Origin: CAZWUK01 sp964636685
GTDB lineage: Bacteria; Bacillota; Clostridia; Christensenellales; CAG-138
Direction of reading: 5' to 3'
NCBI GenBank assembly: GCA_964636685.1
Contig: CAZWUK010000022.1
Coordinates: forward strand, 1-28,538
DNA length: 28,538 nt
In this document: positions 7,148-14,934 of the stretch, piece by piece
Layout: every line of letters starts with the position of its first letter
Position numbering within the stretch: the first letter of the stretch is position 1
Position numbers and translations under genes: made by a program
The notes under the pieces: model-generated
Seen by the model: only the letters and a program-made list of their open reading frames with translations
Databases searched by the model: none
Told to the model about the DNA's origin: nothing

Positions 7148-8407
7148 TCAGACGCCGAGCAGCGTCTCCATCTGTTTTTTGTATTTTTCCACCCGTCCGA
7201 CAAACGCGCTCGAAAGGCAGCTGTCATCAAGCGCTTTGGGAATCACGGCGAGGACGTCCTCCATGGTCACGTTCTCGATACGTCGAATGGTTTCCTGCTC
7301 ATTGTATATCTTATTTTGCAGCAAGGCAACCTTTCCAATGACGTTCATACGGGAGCCGGAGGTTTCAAGCCCCAGCAAGTAGCTGCCCTTTAGCTGCTCC
7401 TTGCAACGCGAAAATTCTTCCCGTGTAACACCGTCTTTGCGGATGGCCGCAAGCTCCTCCAGCATCAATCGGGTCACTTCGGTAGCCTGCTTGTCCCCGC
7501 ATCCGGCATAGATGGAGAACGTCCCGCTGTCCGAGTAAAAGATGGGATAGGAATACACAGAATAAGCAAGTCCGCGTTCCTCGCGGATCGTCTGGAACAT
7601 GCGGGAGCTCATGCTGCCGCCGATGATGTTGGACAGCACGGCAAGCGGATACTGTTCTTTCGCCGACCTGCCACAGCCCGGGAACGTCAGATTGATATGA
7701 ACCTGCTCGATATCCTTTTTGATAAACCTTGTGCGCCTGCCACCCGGATACGTCGATGTGCTCACCGGCGTTCCTGCGCGTTTCTTCATGCAAAAGCAGG
7801 TGTTTGCAAGCTCCAGCAGCCGTTCCTTCTCAAAACTTCCCGCGCAGGCGATCACAATATTTCCCGCCATATAATGCTCGTCCATATAGGAAAACAGGGT
7901 TTCACGGGTAAAGGAGCGCACCGTCTCCTGCGTACCGAGAATGGAATGCGCGAGCGGATCGTCAACATAGAACAGCTCGTTTGCCGCCTCCGCGACAACA
8001 TCTTCGGGACTATCCTCATTCATAAGGATCTCCTCCACGACAACGCCCTGTTCCTTTTTAAGCTCGCCGGGATCAAACGTGCTGTGCAGCACGATATCCG
8101 ACAGCATGTCCATCGCAATTGGCAAATGCTCGTCCAGCACCTTTGCATAAAAGCACGTGCATTCCTTCGAGGTGAACGCGTTCAAGTTGCCTCCGATGCT
8201 GTCCATCTCGGCGGCAATCTGCTGGGCCGTACGCCGTTCGGTTCCCTTGAACACCATATGCTCAATCAAGTGCGACGCGCCGGATTCAACCGGTTTTTCG
8301 CTGACAGAGCCCGCGTTGATCCAGACGCCTACCGAGACCGACCGCACCGACGGCATTTTTTCCATTACGACCCGGACGCCATTGTCCAGCGTGACCATTT
8401 CAATCAT
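7148..8407 (-). CDS. mlpA: M16 family zinc metallopeptidase (MlpA/YmxG-like)
   Basis: A 419-aa peptidase of the insulinase/mitochondrial processing peptidase family. The inverted zinc motif is intact: H46-x-x-E49-H50 in GASHLIEHMVFKG, with the third ligand E126 exactly 76 residues on in VVVEEILMNED. N-terminal and C-terminal M16 halves are both present, including the arginine-containing SSRMFQTIREERGLAYSVYS block. No signal peptide is visible, so it is probably cytoplasmic. The Bacillus counterpart lies after ylxY and pnp, as here. The natural substrate is unclear. The ATG overlaps the ylxY stop (ATGA) and follows GAGGG. Confidence 0.95.
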   Translation of the reverse strand: MIEMVTLDNGVRVVMEKMPSVRSVSVGVWINAGSVSEKPVESGASHLIEHMVFKGTERRTAQQIAAEMDSIGGNLNAFTSKECTCFYAKVLDEHLPIAMDMLSDIVLHSTFDPGELKKEQGVVVEEILMNEDSPEDVVAEAANELFYVDDPLAHSILGTQETVRSFTRETLFSYMDEHYMAGNIVIACAGSFEKERLLELANTCFCMKKRAGTPVSTSTYPGGRRTRFIKKDIEQVHINLTFPGCGRSAKEQYPLAVLSNIIGGSMSSRMFQTIREERGLAYSVYSYPIFYSDSGTFSIYAGCGDKQATEVTRLMLEELAAIRKDGVTREEFSRCKEQLKGSYLLGLETSGSRMNVIGKVALLQNKIYNEQETIRRIENVTMEDVLAVIPKALDDSCLSSAFVGRVEKYKKQMETLLGV

Positions 8408-9117
8408 GAACTATCCCTCATTTGCAGTATTTCGCCCACCGTAACCACGGAGTATCCCGCCTGCTCAATCAGCTGCAGCAGCGCCGGAAGCGCATCGGCA
8501 GCAGTCGCGGTTGGCTGTATCAGTAATATACTGCCATCGAACAGACAATCTGATGCACGTGCAACCAGCGCTTCAGGGTCTCCGCGGGCACTGAGAAGAT
8601 CCGTGGAGCAGGCGATGTGAGAAAGCCCCAGCGCACCTGCCGTCCGCAGCGAGGTCGTCTGGTCGCGCAGTCCTGAATAGTATTGGGTCGGTGCGCGGCC
8701 CGTAATTTCCGATATGATTGCCACGGAGGTTTCCACATCGTGGGTCAGCGTTTCCACACCTGCGTCAAGATGCGGCGCATAGCCCGCCGTGCCGATCTCA
8801 TGTCCGTCCGCCGCGATACGACCCAGCGTCTTTGCATTGTTCGTCGCCCATTTTCCGCTGACGAAAAACGTGATCTTCGTCCCGTCCGCCGACAGCGTAT
8901 CAAGTATCCGCGGCAGCGCCGCTGCGTTCCATGTTACCGCGCACTCAATGGCAACGCAGCCGTTTCGTTTCCCGCGAAATACCGTTCGATCCGGAAGCGC
9001 GGCAATCACGTCGTCTCCCACCGAGGTTCCCGTGATGACGTAAAGCATTACGATCATCAGAAGGATCAGGGTGTTCGTCAGGTTCATTACCGTTTCCGTC
9101 AATCTGCCACGATTCAT
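8404..9117 (-). CDS. ylxY: YlxY-like polysaccharide deacetylase homologue, catalytic motifs lost
   Basis: A 237-aa protein with an N-terminal membrane anchor (about residues 13-30) and a NodB-like deacetylase fold recognisable from KITFFVSGKW, GHEIG and the pattern of the C-terminal half. Its place between pnp and the M16 peptidase matches Bacillus ylxY. The catalytic residues do not survive. The usual F-D motif aligns with C59-A60-V61-T62-W63. The metal-binding N-H-S-x-x-H-P aligns with T110-A111-G112-Y113-A114-P115-H116. The Arg-Pro-Pro-Tyr-Gly motif is replaced around YYSGLRDQ. It is therefore probably not an active metal-dependent deacetylase and may act as a structural or binding protein. 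The start has GGAGGG upstream. Confidence 0.8.
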   Translation of the reverse strand: MNRGRLTETVMNLTNTLILLMIVMLYVITGTSVGDDVIAALPDRTVFRGKRNGCVAIECAVTWNAAALPRILDTLSADGTKITFFVSGKWATNNAKTLGRIAADGHEIGTAGYAPHLDAGVETLTHDVETSVAIISEITGRAPTQYYSGLRDQTTSLRTAGALGLSHIACSTDLLSARGDPEALVARASDCLFDGSILLIQPTATAADALPALLQLIEQAGYSVVTVGEILQMRDSS

Positions 9118-9190
9118 GCGATCCCTCCAGAAAAGTCCTGCCTATCGTTATGCAGACAGCTTTTTTGATAGAACCGCCGGAATATACGAA

Positions 9191-9214
9191 GGGGCGTAAC
9201 CGATGTTACGCCCC
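9191..9214 (-). other. Perfect 10-bp hairpin after pnp
   Basis: GGGGCGTAAC at 9191-9200 and GTTACGCCCC at 9205-9214 pair perfectly around a 4-base loop, 20 bases past the pnp stop. On the minus strand it is followed by TTCGTAT rather than a T run. A 3'-stabilising or processing hairpin, or a weak terminator, is more likely than a strong intrinsic terminator. Confidence 0.55.
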
Positions 9215-9234
9215 CGGTTTCTCAATCGTTTCAG

Positions 9235-11343
9235 TTATTCCTTGTCCGCCGGCTTTGCATCCGGGATCAGATCCTTCCGCGTCAGGCTGATCTTGCCCTT
9301 GTCGTCAATCTCAATGACACGCACCAAAATCTGGTCGCCCAATTGCACGACGTCCTCTACCTTCTCAACACGCTTGGTGGAGAGGCGTGAAATGTGCAGC
9401 AGACCGTCCTTGCCGGGCGTCAGGTTCACAAACGCGCCGAACTTCTGGATGCTAACGACGGTACCGAGATACACATCGCCGACTTCGATATCCTTGACGA
9501 TGCCGTCGATGATGCGCTTTGCCTCCGCAGCGGCCGCCGCGTCCGGAGAAGCGATGAATACCATGCCGCTGTCCTGAATGTCGATCTTCACGCCGGTATC
9601 GGCAATGATTTTGTTGATGGTCTTGCCGCCGCTGCCAATGACCTCACGGATCTTATCGGGGTTGATCTGGAAGGAGATGATACGCGGGGCGTACGGAGAA
9701 AGCTCTGCGCGAGGCTCTCTGAGAGTTTCTGCCATCTTGTCCAGGATGAACAGACGGCCTCTACGCGCCTGCTCCAGCGCACGGGTCAGGATCTCACGGC
9801 TGATTCCTTTGATCTTGATATCCATCTGGATGGCGGTGATGCCTTCGCGCGTACCGGCAACCTTGAAGTCCATATCGCCCAGGAAGTCTTCGAGTCCCTG
9901 AATGTCCGTCATGATCGCAATATTGCCGTTGCTGTCGTCCTTAATCAGACCCATGGCAACGCCTGCGACCGGTTTTTTGAGCGGAACGCCCGCATCCATC
10001 AGCGCCAGCGTGCTTGCGCAGATCGACGCCTGCGAGGTAGAACCGTTGCTGGAAATCACCTCAGACACCAAGCGCATGCAATAGGGGAATTCCTCTTCCG
10101 AAGGCAGCATGGGCTCGATGGCGCGCTCTGCCAGCGCACCGTGACCGATCTCGCGCCGTCCGGGTCCGCGCATAGGACGCGTTTCGCCAACGCTGTAGGG
10201 TGGCATATTGTACTGGTGCATATAGCGCTTAGTCTCTTCGCTGGAAGAAAGTCCGTCGAGCGTCTGCGCTTCAGCGATCGTGCCGAGCGTTGCGATGGTC
10301 ATGACCTGCGTTTGACCGCGGGTAAAGACCGCGCTGCCGTGGGGCCGCGCCAGCACGCCAACCTCGCTCCAGATGGGGCGAATCTCGTCCATCTTTCTGC
10401 CATCGGGACGAATTTGCTTGTTGATGATCTTGTCACGAACGATTTCTTTGGTGATATTGTAGATGATCGCATCGATATCCTTGGCCGAATCGGGATATTC
10501 TTCCGCAAAATGTGCAATTGTCTCTTCCTTGACCTGTTTCTGGCGGACTTCGCGCTCATGCCGCTCAAAGGTATCCAGCGACCACACAACGCGGTCAAAG
10601 GAGAATTCCCGCACCTTCTCGGTGAGCGCATCGTCCGGATGGTATACTTCCACGGGGCATTTTTCCTTGCCGATCTCCGCCTGAATGGAGGAAATGAAAG
10701 CAACGATCTTCTTGATATGTTCGTGTGCAAACAGAATCGCGCCGAGCATTTCTTCCTCGGTGATTTCCTGCGCGCCGGCCTCGACCATCATAACGGCGTC
10801 CTTGGTGCCGGAAACCGTCAGGGACAAGCGGCTCATAGCGCGCTGCTCCGCATCGGGGTTTAGAATATACTCGCCATCGATCATACCGACCGCAACCGAA
10901 CCTGTAGGGCCGGCAAACGGCGCGTCGCTGATGGACAGCGCGATGGAAGAACCGTTCATTGCCAAGAGATCGGGTGTCACATCCTGCTCGACCGACAGAA
11001 CGGTGGAAACCACCTGCACATCATTATAGAATCCCTTGGGAAACAGCGGGCGCAGCGGACGGTCGATGAGGCGGGAAGTCAAAATCGCCTTCTCTGTCGG
11101 ACGGCCCTCGCGCTTGATGAAACCGCCGGGGATCTTGCCCACGGAATACATCTTCTCTTCAAACTCTACGCTCAACGGCAGAAAATCCACGCCGTCGCGG
11201 GGCGCCTTGGCAACCGTTGCGCAGGTCAAAACCGCGGTATCGCCGCAGCGAACCAGACAGGATCCGCCTGCCTGCTCGGCATATTTGCCGGTTTCAACGA
11301 CCAGCTTGCGGCCGCCGAGCTCCATCTCGAATGTTCTTTGCAT
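9235..11343 (-). CDS. pnp: Polyribonucleotide nucleotidyltransferase (PNPase)
   Basis: A 702-aa trimeric 3'-5' phosphorolytic exoribonuclease central to mRNA decay. The two RNase PH-like halves, the helical linker, the KH domain (VIGSGGKTINKIIADTG) and the C-terminal S1 domain (GTVVSIQKFGAFVNLTPGKDGLLHIS) are all present in order. PGGFIKREGRPTEKAIL and the GHGALAERA block of the second core are intact. The frame opens with GTG at 11347-11349, but I start at ATG 11341-11343 (M-Q-R-T-F) because AAGGAG is 9 bases before it and only 3 before the GTG. It follows rpsO and its terminator. I could not find a convincing separate promoter in 11344-11411. Confidence 0.98.
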   Translation of the reverse strand: MQRTFEMELGGRKLVVETGKYAEQAGGSCLVRCGDTAVLTCATVAKAPRDGVDFLPLSVEFEEKMYSVGKIPGGFIKREGRPTEKAILTSRLIDRPLRPLFPKGFYNDVQVVSTVLSVEQDVTPDLLAMNGSSIALSISDAPFAGPTGSVAVGMIDGEYILNPDAEQRAMSRLSLTVSGTKDAVMMVEAGAQEITEEEMLGAILFAHEHIKKIVAFISSIQAEIGKEKCPVEVYHPDDALTEKVREFSFDRVVWSLDTFERHEREVRQKQVKEETIAHFAEEYPDSAKDIDAIIYNITKEIVRDKIINKQIRPDGRKMDEIRPIWSEVGVLARPHGSAVFTRGQTQVMTIATLGTIAEAQTLDGLSSSEETKRYMHQYNMPPYSVGETRPMRGPGRREIGHGALAERAIEPMLPSEEEFPYCMRLVSEVISSNGSTSQASICASTLALMDAGVPLKKPVAGVAMGLIKDDSNGNIAIMTDIQGLEDFLGDMDFKVAGTREGITAIQMDIKIKGISREILTRALEQARRGRLFILDKMAETLREPRAELSPYAPRIISFQINPDKIREVIGSGGKTINKIIADTGVKIDIQDSGMVFIASPDAAAAAEAKRIIDGIVKDIEVGDVYLGTVVSIQKFGAFVNLTPGKDGLLHISRLSTKRVEKVEDVVQLGDQILVRVIEIDDKGKISLTRKDLIPDAKPADKE

Positions 11344-11411
11344 GTTCACATGCTCCTTTTCCTTTTTTCTTTTATCTTAATTATTATTGCCAAATGTAGT
11401 GACATCGAAAA

Positions 11412-11446
11412 ATGAAAAAAAAGAAAAGGCGGGAATAACCCCGCCC
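11412..11446 (-). terminator. Intrinsic terminator between rpsO and pnp
   Basis: On the minus strand GGCGGG and CCCGCC form a GC stem around a 6-base loop, followed by TTTTCTTTTTTTT. It begins 6 bases past the rpsO stop. This is a textbook terminator, so pnp must rely on read-through or its own promoter. Confidence 0.9.
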
Positions 11447-11451
11447 ATTCT

Positions 11452-11706
11452 TTATTTTCTCAAATTCAGGCTGGCGATGATCGCTCTGTAACGCTCGATG
11501 TCTTTTTCCTTGAGATAATTCAGAAGACCTCTGCGCTGACCAACCATTTTCAACAGACCGCGACGGGAGTGGTGGTCTTTTTTGTTCAGCTGCAGATGCT
11601 CGTTCAGATGGTTGATCCGCTCGGTGAGCAGCGCGATCTGAACCTCAGGGGAACCCGTATCGCCTTCGTGCAAGGCATACTTTTCGATGATTTCTTGTTT
11701 CGTCAT
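11452..11706 (-). CDS. rpsO: 30S ribosomal protein S15
   Basis: An 84-aa S15, slightly shorter at the N-terminus than the usual 88-89 residues. S15 binds the central domain of 16S rRNA early in assembly. The diagnostic block DHHSRRGLLKMVGQRRGLLNY is intact, as are DTGSPEVQIALLTERINHL and the C-terminal YRAIIASLNLRK. An upstream in-frame ATG exists at 11716-11718. I use ATG 11704-11706 (M-T-K-Q-E) because GGAGG lies 5 bases before it. It has its own promoter and terminator. A leader of about 80 bases could hold an S15 autoregulatory structure, but I could not identify one with confidence. Confidence 0.98.
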   Translation of the reverse strand: MTKQEIIEKYALHEGDTGSPEVQIALLTERINHLNEHLQLNKKDHHSRRGLLKMVGQRRGLLNYLKEKDIERYRAIIASLNLRK

Positions 11707-11795
11707 AATATCCTCCATTTTTTTCGTATCGCCGAAAGCAGAGTAAAGCGTCGGAGACTCGCCAAACTATGTAATCGGTTCAAAAATACTTTGTT

Positions 11796-11824
11796 ACTAT
11801 ACCATAGTCATAGGCGGTTGTAAA
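11796..11824 (-). promoter_or_regulatory. Sigma-A type promoter for rpsO
   Basis: On the minus strand TTTACA (11819-11824) and TATAGT (11796-11801) are separated by exactly 17 bases, each one mismatch from TTGACA and TATAAT. Transcription should begin near 11789, giving an untranslated leader of roughly 80 bases before the rpsO ATG. The -35 box lies 27 bases past the ribF stop. Confidence 0.7.
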
Positions 11825-11850
11825 CAGAAAACTTCCGCTTTTTTCTTATA

Positions 11851-12732
11851 TTATTTAACGTGCAGCGCCGTTTCCGCATCAAGTGCGATCTGGGTGCGCA
11901 GCGCTTCCATCGTAGCAAACTTGCGATCTTCCCGCAATCGTCTTAAAAACGATACCGTCAGCGCTTTCCCGTAGAGTTCCCCCGAAAAGCCGAGCAGATG
12001 CGTTTCGACCGTCACCTTTTCGGCGCCGAAGGTCAAATTCCTTCCAATATTTGTGATCGCGCGGCACACGCCGTTCTCCGTTTTTGCATCCGTCACATAC
12101 ACGCCGGTCTTGGGCAGTACCAGCATGGCGTCCGGTTCAATATTCGCCGTCGGAAATCCCATTTTGACGCCGTTGCCCAAATTTCGCACGACGATACCCG
12201 AGAGCTGATAGGGTCGCGTCAAAAGCCGCTCGGCTTCATCGACCGCACCGTTTTCGATCAGCTGTCGGATGCGTGTGCTGGAAACCGTATCGCCGTCAAG
12301 CTCTACCGGCGTGTGCACAAGCACCTCAAACCCGTATTCTTCCCCAAATCGGCGAAGTAAATCGGGCGTTCCCGCAGCATGCGCGCCAAAGGAATAGTTG
12401 AAGCCGACAACCACCGCCGCAACATCCCAGCGCGCAAGCAGCCGCTCCACAAATTCACGCGGCGGCAGCGCTGCCGTCTGTTGTGTAAACTTCTCCATGA
12501 CCACCTGATCGATACCGGCGTTCAGCAGCGTTTGCTCCTTCTGCTGCGCGGTCATCAAAAGCTTGACCGTCTTGCCGAACGCCTCGAGCGGATGGTTGGA
12601 AAACGTATAGACCGCCGCAATCGCGTTTTTCTGTTTTGCGCGGGTGACGGTATCCTCGATCAGGGCCAAATGGCCTTTGTGCAATCCGTCAAACGTTCCC
12701 AGCGCGATGACGGCTCTACTCTTGTCTTGCAT
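11851..12732 (-). CDS. ribF: Bifunctional riboflavin kinase / FAD synthetase
   Basis: A 293-aa enzyme that converts riboflavin to FMN and then FAD. The N-terminal adenylyltransferase domain shows the nucleotidyl-transfer motif LGTFDGLHKGH (about residues 11-21) and the later SSTRIRQLI. The C-terminal flavokinase domain shows MGFPTANI and GVYVTDA, then the E-T-H-L segment near the end. The frame extends 26 codons upstream into truB, but GAGG shortly before ATG 12730-12732 (M-Q-D-K-S) and homology to the family start favour the shorter form. It lies 8 bases after truB, as the last gene of the rimP-nusA-infB operon. Confidence 0.97.
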   Translation of the reverse strand: MQDKSRAVIALGTFDGLHKGHLALIEDTVTRAKQKNAIAAVYTFSNHPLEAFGKTVKLLMTAQQKEQTLLNAGIDQVVMEKFTQQTAALPPREFVERLLARWDVAAVVVGFNYSFGAHAAGTPDLLRRFGEEYGFEVLVHTPVELDGDTVSSTRIRQLIENGAVDEAERLLTRPYQLSGIVVRNLGNGVKMGFPTANIEPDAMLVLPKTGVYVTDAKTENGVCRAITNIGRNLTFGAEKVTVETHLLGFSGELYGKALTVSFLRRLREDRKFATMEALRTQIALDAETALHVK

Positions 12733-12740
12733 GCTTCCTC

Positions 12741-13604
12741 TTAATACAGGTGCACCGTTAGCTTCAGCCGGTGCTGCCAAACCTCGCCAATTCCCAAAAA
12801 TCCTTCGCAATAAACGCGAACGGTTCCATCAGGTGCATTTTTTAAATAGGTATCCAGTCCATTCTTGGTCGCGGTCAGACGGTCGGGCGGCAATTGCAAT
12901 TCCGGCAGAAAGGACAGCGTGGATTCACAGGATTCCACAGCGTTTTGCAAGGCGCCCTCTTGCTTCATCCGCTCTAGCTGCGCGATGGTATACGAGCCGT
13001 CGATGGAAAAACCGCCCGAACGGGTACGCAATAAAAACGCCATATAGGCGGGCACGTCCAACGCGTTGCCGATGTCCTCGCAAAGCGTCCGCACATAGGT
13101 GCCTCTGGAGCATTCCAGCCGCAGTAAAAACCGGTTGGCGTCGATTTGATCGACAAGCTCCAGCGCAGAAACCTCGATCTTGCGGATACGTTCCGGGATT
13201 TCTTCCCCGGCACGGGCAAGATCATACATCTTTCTGCCATCCACCTTCAGCGCCGAATACCCCGGCGCGGTTTGCAGTACCTCGCCGGTAAACTGCGGCA
13301 GTATATCAGCAAGCATCTCGCGCGTAATGTTGCAATCGGCACATGCCGTCACTGTTCCGTAGGAATCCTGCGTATCCGTGCGGCAGCCGAAGGCGATCTC
13401 CGTGATGTATTCCTTTTGTTTTTCCACAAGGTAGTCAAACAGCTTTGTCGCTCTGCCGAGGCAAATCGGCAAAACGCCCGCCGCACCCGGATCCAGCGTG
13501 CCGGTATGCCCAACACGCTTTTCCTGAAAAATGCGGCGCACATCGTACACCGCATTGCTTGACGTCATGCCCGGCGGTTTCAAAACAGTAACAATTCCGT
13601 CCAT
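12741..13604 (-). CDS. truB: tRNA pseudouridine(55) synthase TruB
   Basis: A 287-aa enzyme that makes pseudouridine 55 in the tRNA T-loop. The catalytic aspartate is D38 in HTGTLDPGAAGVLP. KPPGMTSSNAV at the start and the C-S-R-G-T-Y-V-R-T-L block in the middle are typical. The open frame runs 31 codons upstream into nrnA. The start at ATG 13602-13604 (M-D-G-I-V-T) lies one base after the nrnA stop, with GGAG about 9 bases upstream inside the end of nrnA, so the two are coupled. The C-terminal part beyond about residue 210 is less conserved and probably forms the PUA-like extension. Confidence 0.97.
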   Translation of the reverse strand: MDGIVTVLKPPGMTSSNAVYDVRRIFQEKRVGHTGTLDPGAAGVLPICLGRATKLFDYLVEKQKEYITEIAFGCRTDTQDSYGTVTACADCNITREMLADILPQFTGEVLQTAPGYSALKVDGRKMYDLARAGEEIPERIRKIEVSALELVDQIDANRFLLRLECSRGTYVRTLCEDIGNALDVPAYMAFLLRTRSGGFSIDGSYTIAQLERMKQEGALQNAVESCESTLSFLPELQLPPDRLTATKNGLDTYLKNAPDGTVRVYCEGFLGIGEVWQHRLKLTVHLY

Positions 13605-13605
13605 A

Positions 13606-14565
13606 TCAGTTTTCTCCGTCCAAAAGGCGGCACGCATCCTCCAATATGACAGTCCATGCCGTTTCCAGCGGTAAATACAGCGTACAGCCGGCCGCAAGCT
13701 TATGCCCGCCGCCCTGATACTTCGTGGCGATTGTGCTCACGTCCGCATAGCGTTTTCCGCGCATGCTGACACGGATCGCGCCATCCTCCGTCTCATGCAG
13801 AAACGCCGCGATTTCGACGGTATCGATGTCCCGCAGGGAGTCGATCACGCCCTCGGTATCCTCGCCCGTAGCATCGCACGACCGATAGTCTGCCACGGAA
13901 AGCGCCGACACAACGATCCTTTGATCGCGCGCAAACCGCGCCCGTTCGACCGCCAGAGCGCGCAGGCGCAGCTTGCGCAATGGAATCGTGCGAAACAGCG
14001 CCTGATTGAGTTCCGGCAGCTTAATCCCCGCCGCCAACAGTTCAGCGGCGATGCGAAACGTATCGGGCGTCGTATTGGAATAGGCAAAATTGCCGGTGTC
14101 GGTTGTAATGCCGGTGTAAAGGCAGGAAGCAATCGCTTCGTTGAGCGGTATTTCAAGTTCCCGAATGATCTCAAACGCCAACTCTGCTGTTGCGGCACAG
14201 ATGCGAACATAGTTTGCCTTAGCATAGGAGTTGTTCGTACCATGGTGATCGACGTTCAGCGTATCCGCTGCCGCGCAAAAGAACGCTTTAGCGTCTCCGG
14301 TACGCGCAACATCCGCACAATCAACCGAAACAACCGCCTCGGTTTGCTGTGCCGCCGACGGCAACAGCACCGCGTCTGCACCCGGCAGAATGCGGTAGGC
14401 TGCAGGCACCGGGTCGCTGCAAACCACCTGCACCCGCTTTCCGGCAGAAGAAAGCGCATGATACAAGCCAAGACACGACCCCAGTGTGTCGCCGTCCGGT
14501 GAAACATGCGCAATCAAAGTAATGTCGTCATGCGAACGGAAAAACTCCACCGCATCGTCTCTCAT
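13606..14565 (-). CDS. nrnA: DHH family phosphoesterase, NrnA-like
   Basis: A 319-aa member of the DHH/DHHA1 family, matching NrnA, which degrades nano-RNA (2-5 nt) and dephosphorylates pAp. The metal-site motifs are intact: H20, D24, D26 in IAHVSPDGDTLGS, D82 in VSVDCADV, and D106-H107-H108 in LNVDHHGTNN. A further Asp lies in GITTDTGNF. The DHHA1 substrate-binding motif GGGHKLAAG lies near residue 285. Its place between rbfA and truB is common in Firmicutes and fits RNA turnover beside ribosome maturation. c-di-AMP-specific GdpP relatives are much longer and membrane bound, so they are unlikely. Confidence 0.95.
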   Translation of the reverse strand: MRDDAVEFFRSHDDITLIAHVSPDGDTLGSCLGLYHALSSAGKRVQVVCSDPVPAAYRILPGADAVLLPSAAQQTEAVVSVDCADVARTGDAKAFFCAAADTLNVDHHGTNNSYAKANYVRICAATAELAFEIIRELEIPLNEAIASCLYTGITTDTGNFAYSNTTPDTFRIAAELLAAGIKLPELNQALFRTIPLRKLRLRALAVERARFARDQRIVVSALSVADYRSCDATGEDTEGVIDSLRDIDTVEIAAFLHETEDGAIRVSMRGKRYADVSTIATKYQGGGHKLAAGCTLYLPLETAWTVILEDACRLLDGEN

Positions 14566-14568
14566 GGG

Positions 14569-14925
14569 TCAGCCTTTCTCGTCCTTGTGCAGATCGTCCA
14601 ATATCTTGGAAATGTGCACGCTGTACGCAATGGAATTATCCAGTATAAACGTCAGGCGCGGCAACGCGCGAATCTGCATCCGCTGCCCCACCTCCCGGAT
14701 GATAAAGCCAGCCGCATGATTCAGCGCATCCACCGTCGCCGTGCGGGCTGTTTCGTCCTCGTCGTAGACAGACACGCGCACCTTTGCGTACTTGAGATCC
14801 TTTGTGACCTCGGTCTGTATGATCGTTGTCATGGGAGAGATGCGCGGATCCTTCATATCGCGGATGATCTCGCTGATGACCTTGCGCATCTCCTCATTCA
14901 TTCTGTCGCTGCGAATCGCCGACAT
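14569..14925 (-). CDS. rbfA: Ribosome-binding factor A
   Basis: A 118-aa single KH-like domain protein that binds the 30S subunit during late 16S rRNA maturation. RSDRMNEEMRKVISEII, DPRISPMTTI and YAKVRVSVY are family blocks, and the length is normal. AAGGAG lies 5 bases before the ATG and overlaps the end of infB. nrnA follows after 3 bases. Position directly after infB is near universal in bacteria. Confidence 0.97.
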   Translation of the reverse strand: MSAIRSDRMNEEMRKVISEIIRDMKDPRISPMTTIIQTEVTKDLKYAKVRVSVYDEDETARTATVDALNHAAGFIIREVGQRMQIRALPRLTFILDNSIAYSVHISKILDDLHKDEKG

Positions 14926-14934
14926 AGTATCTCC

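Noticed and set aside
9394..10863. Long plus-strand open frame (489 codons) opposite pnp
   Set aside because: It is an antisense shadow of a clear PNPase gene, with no ribosome binding site and a composition rich in His, Arg and Asp typical of reverse-complement reading.
11344..11411. Promoter for pnp
   Set aside because: AT-rich sequence with a TTGGCA but no -10-like hexamer at acceptable spacing. I could not support a call.
11707..11795. Riboswitch or T-box in the rpsO leader
   Set aside because: Only short 4-bp pairings were found by eye, with no recognisable riboswitch or T-box landmarks.
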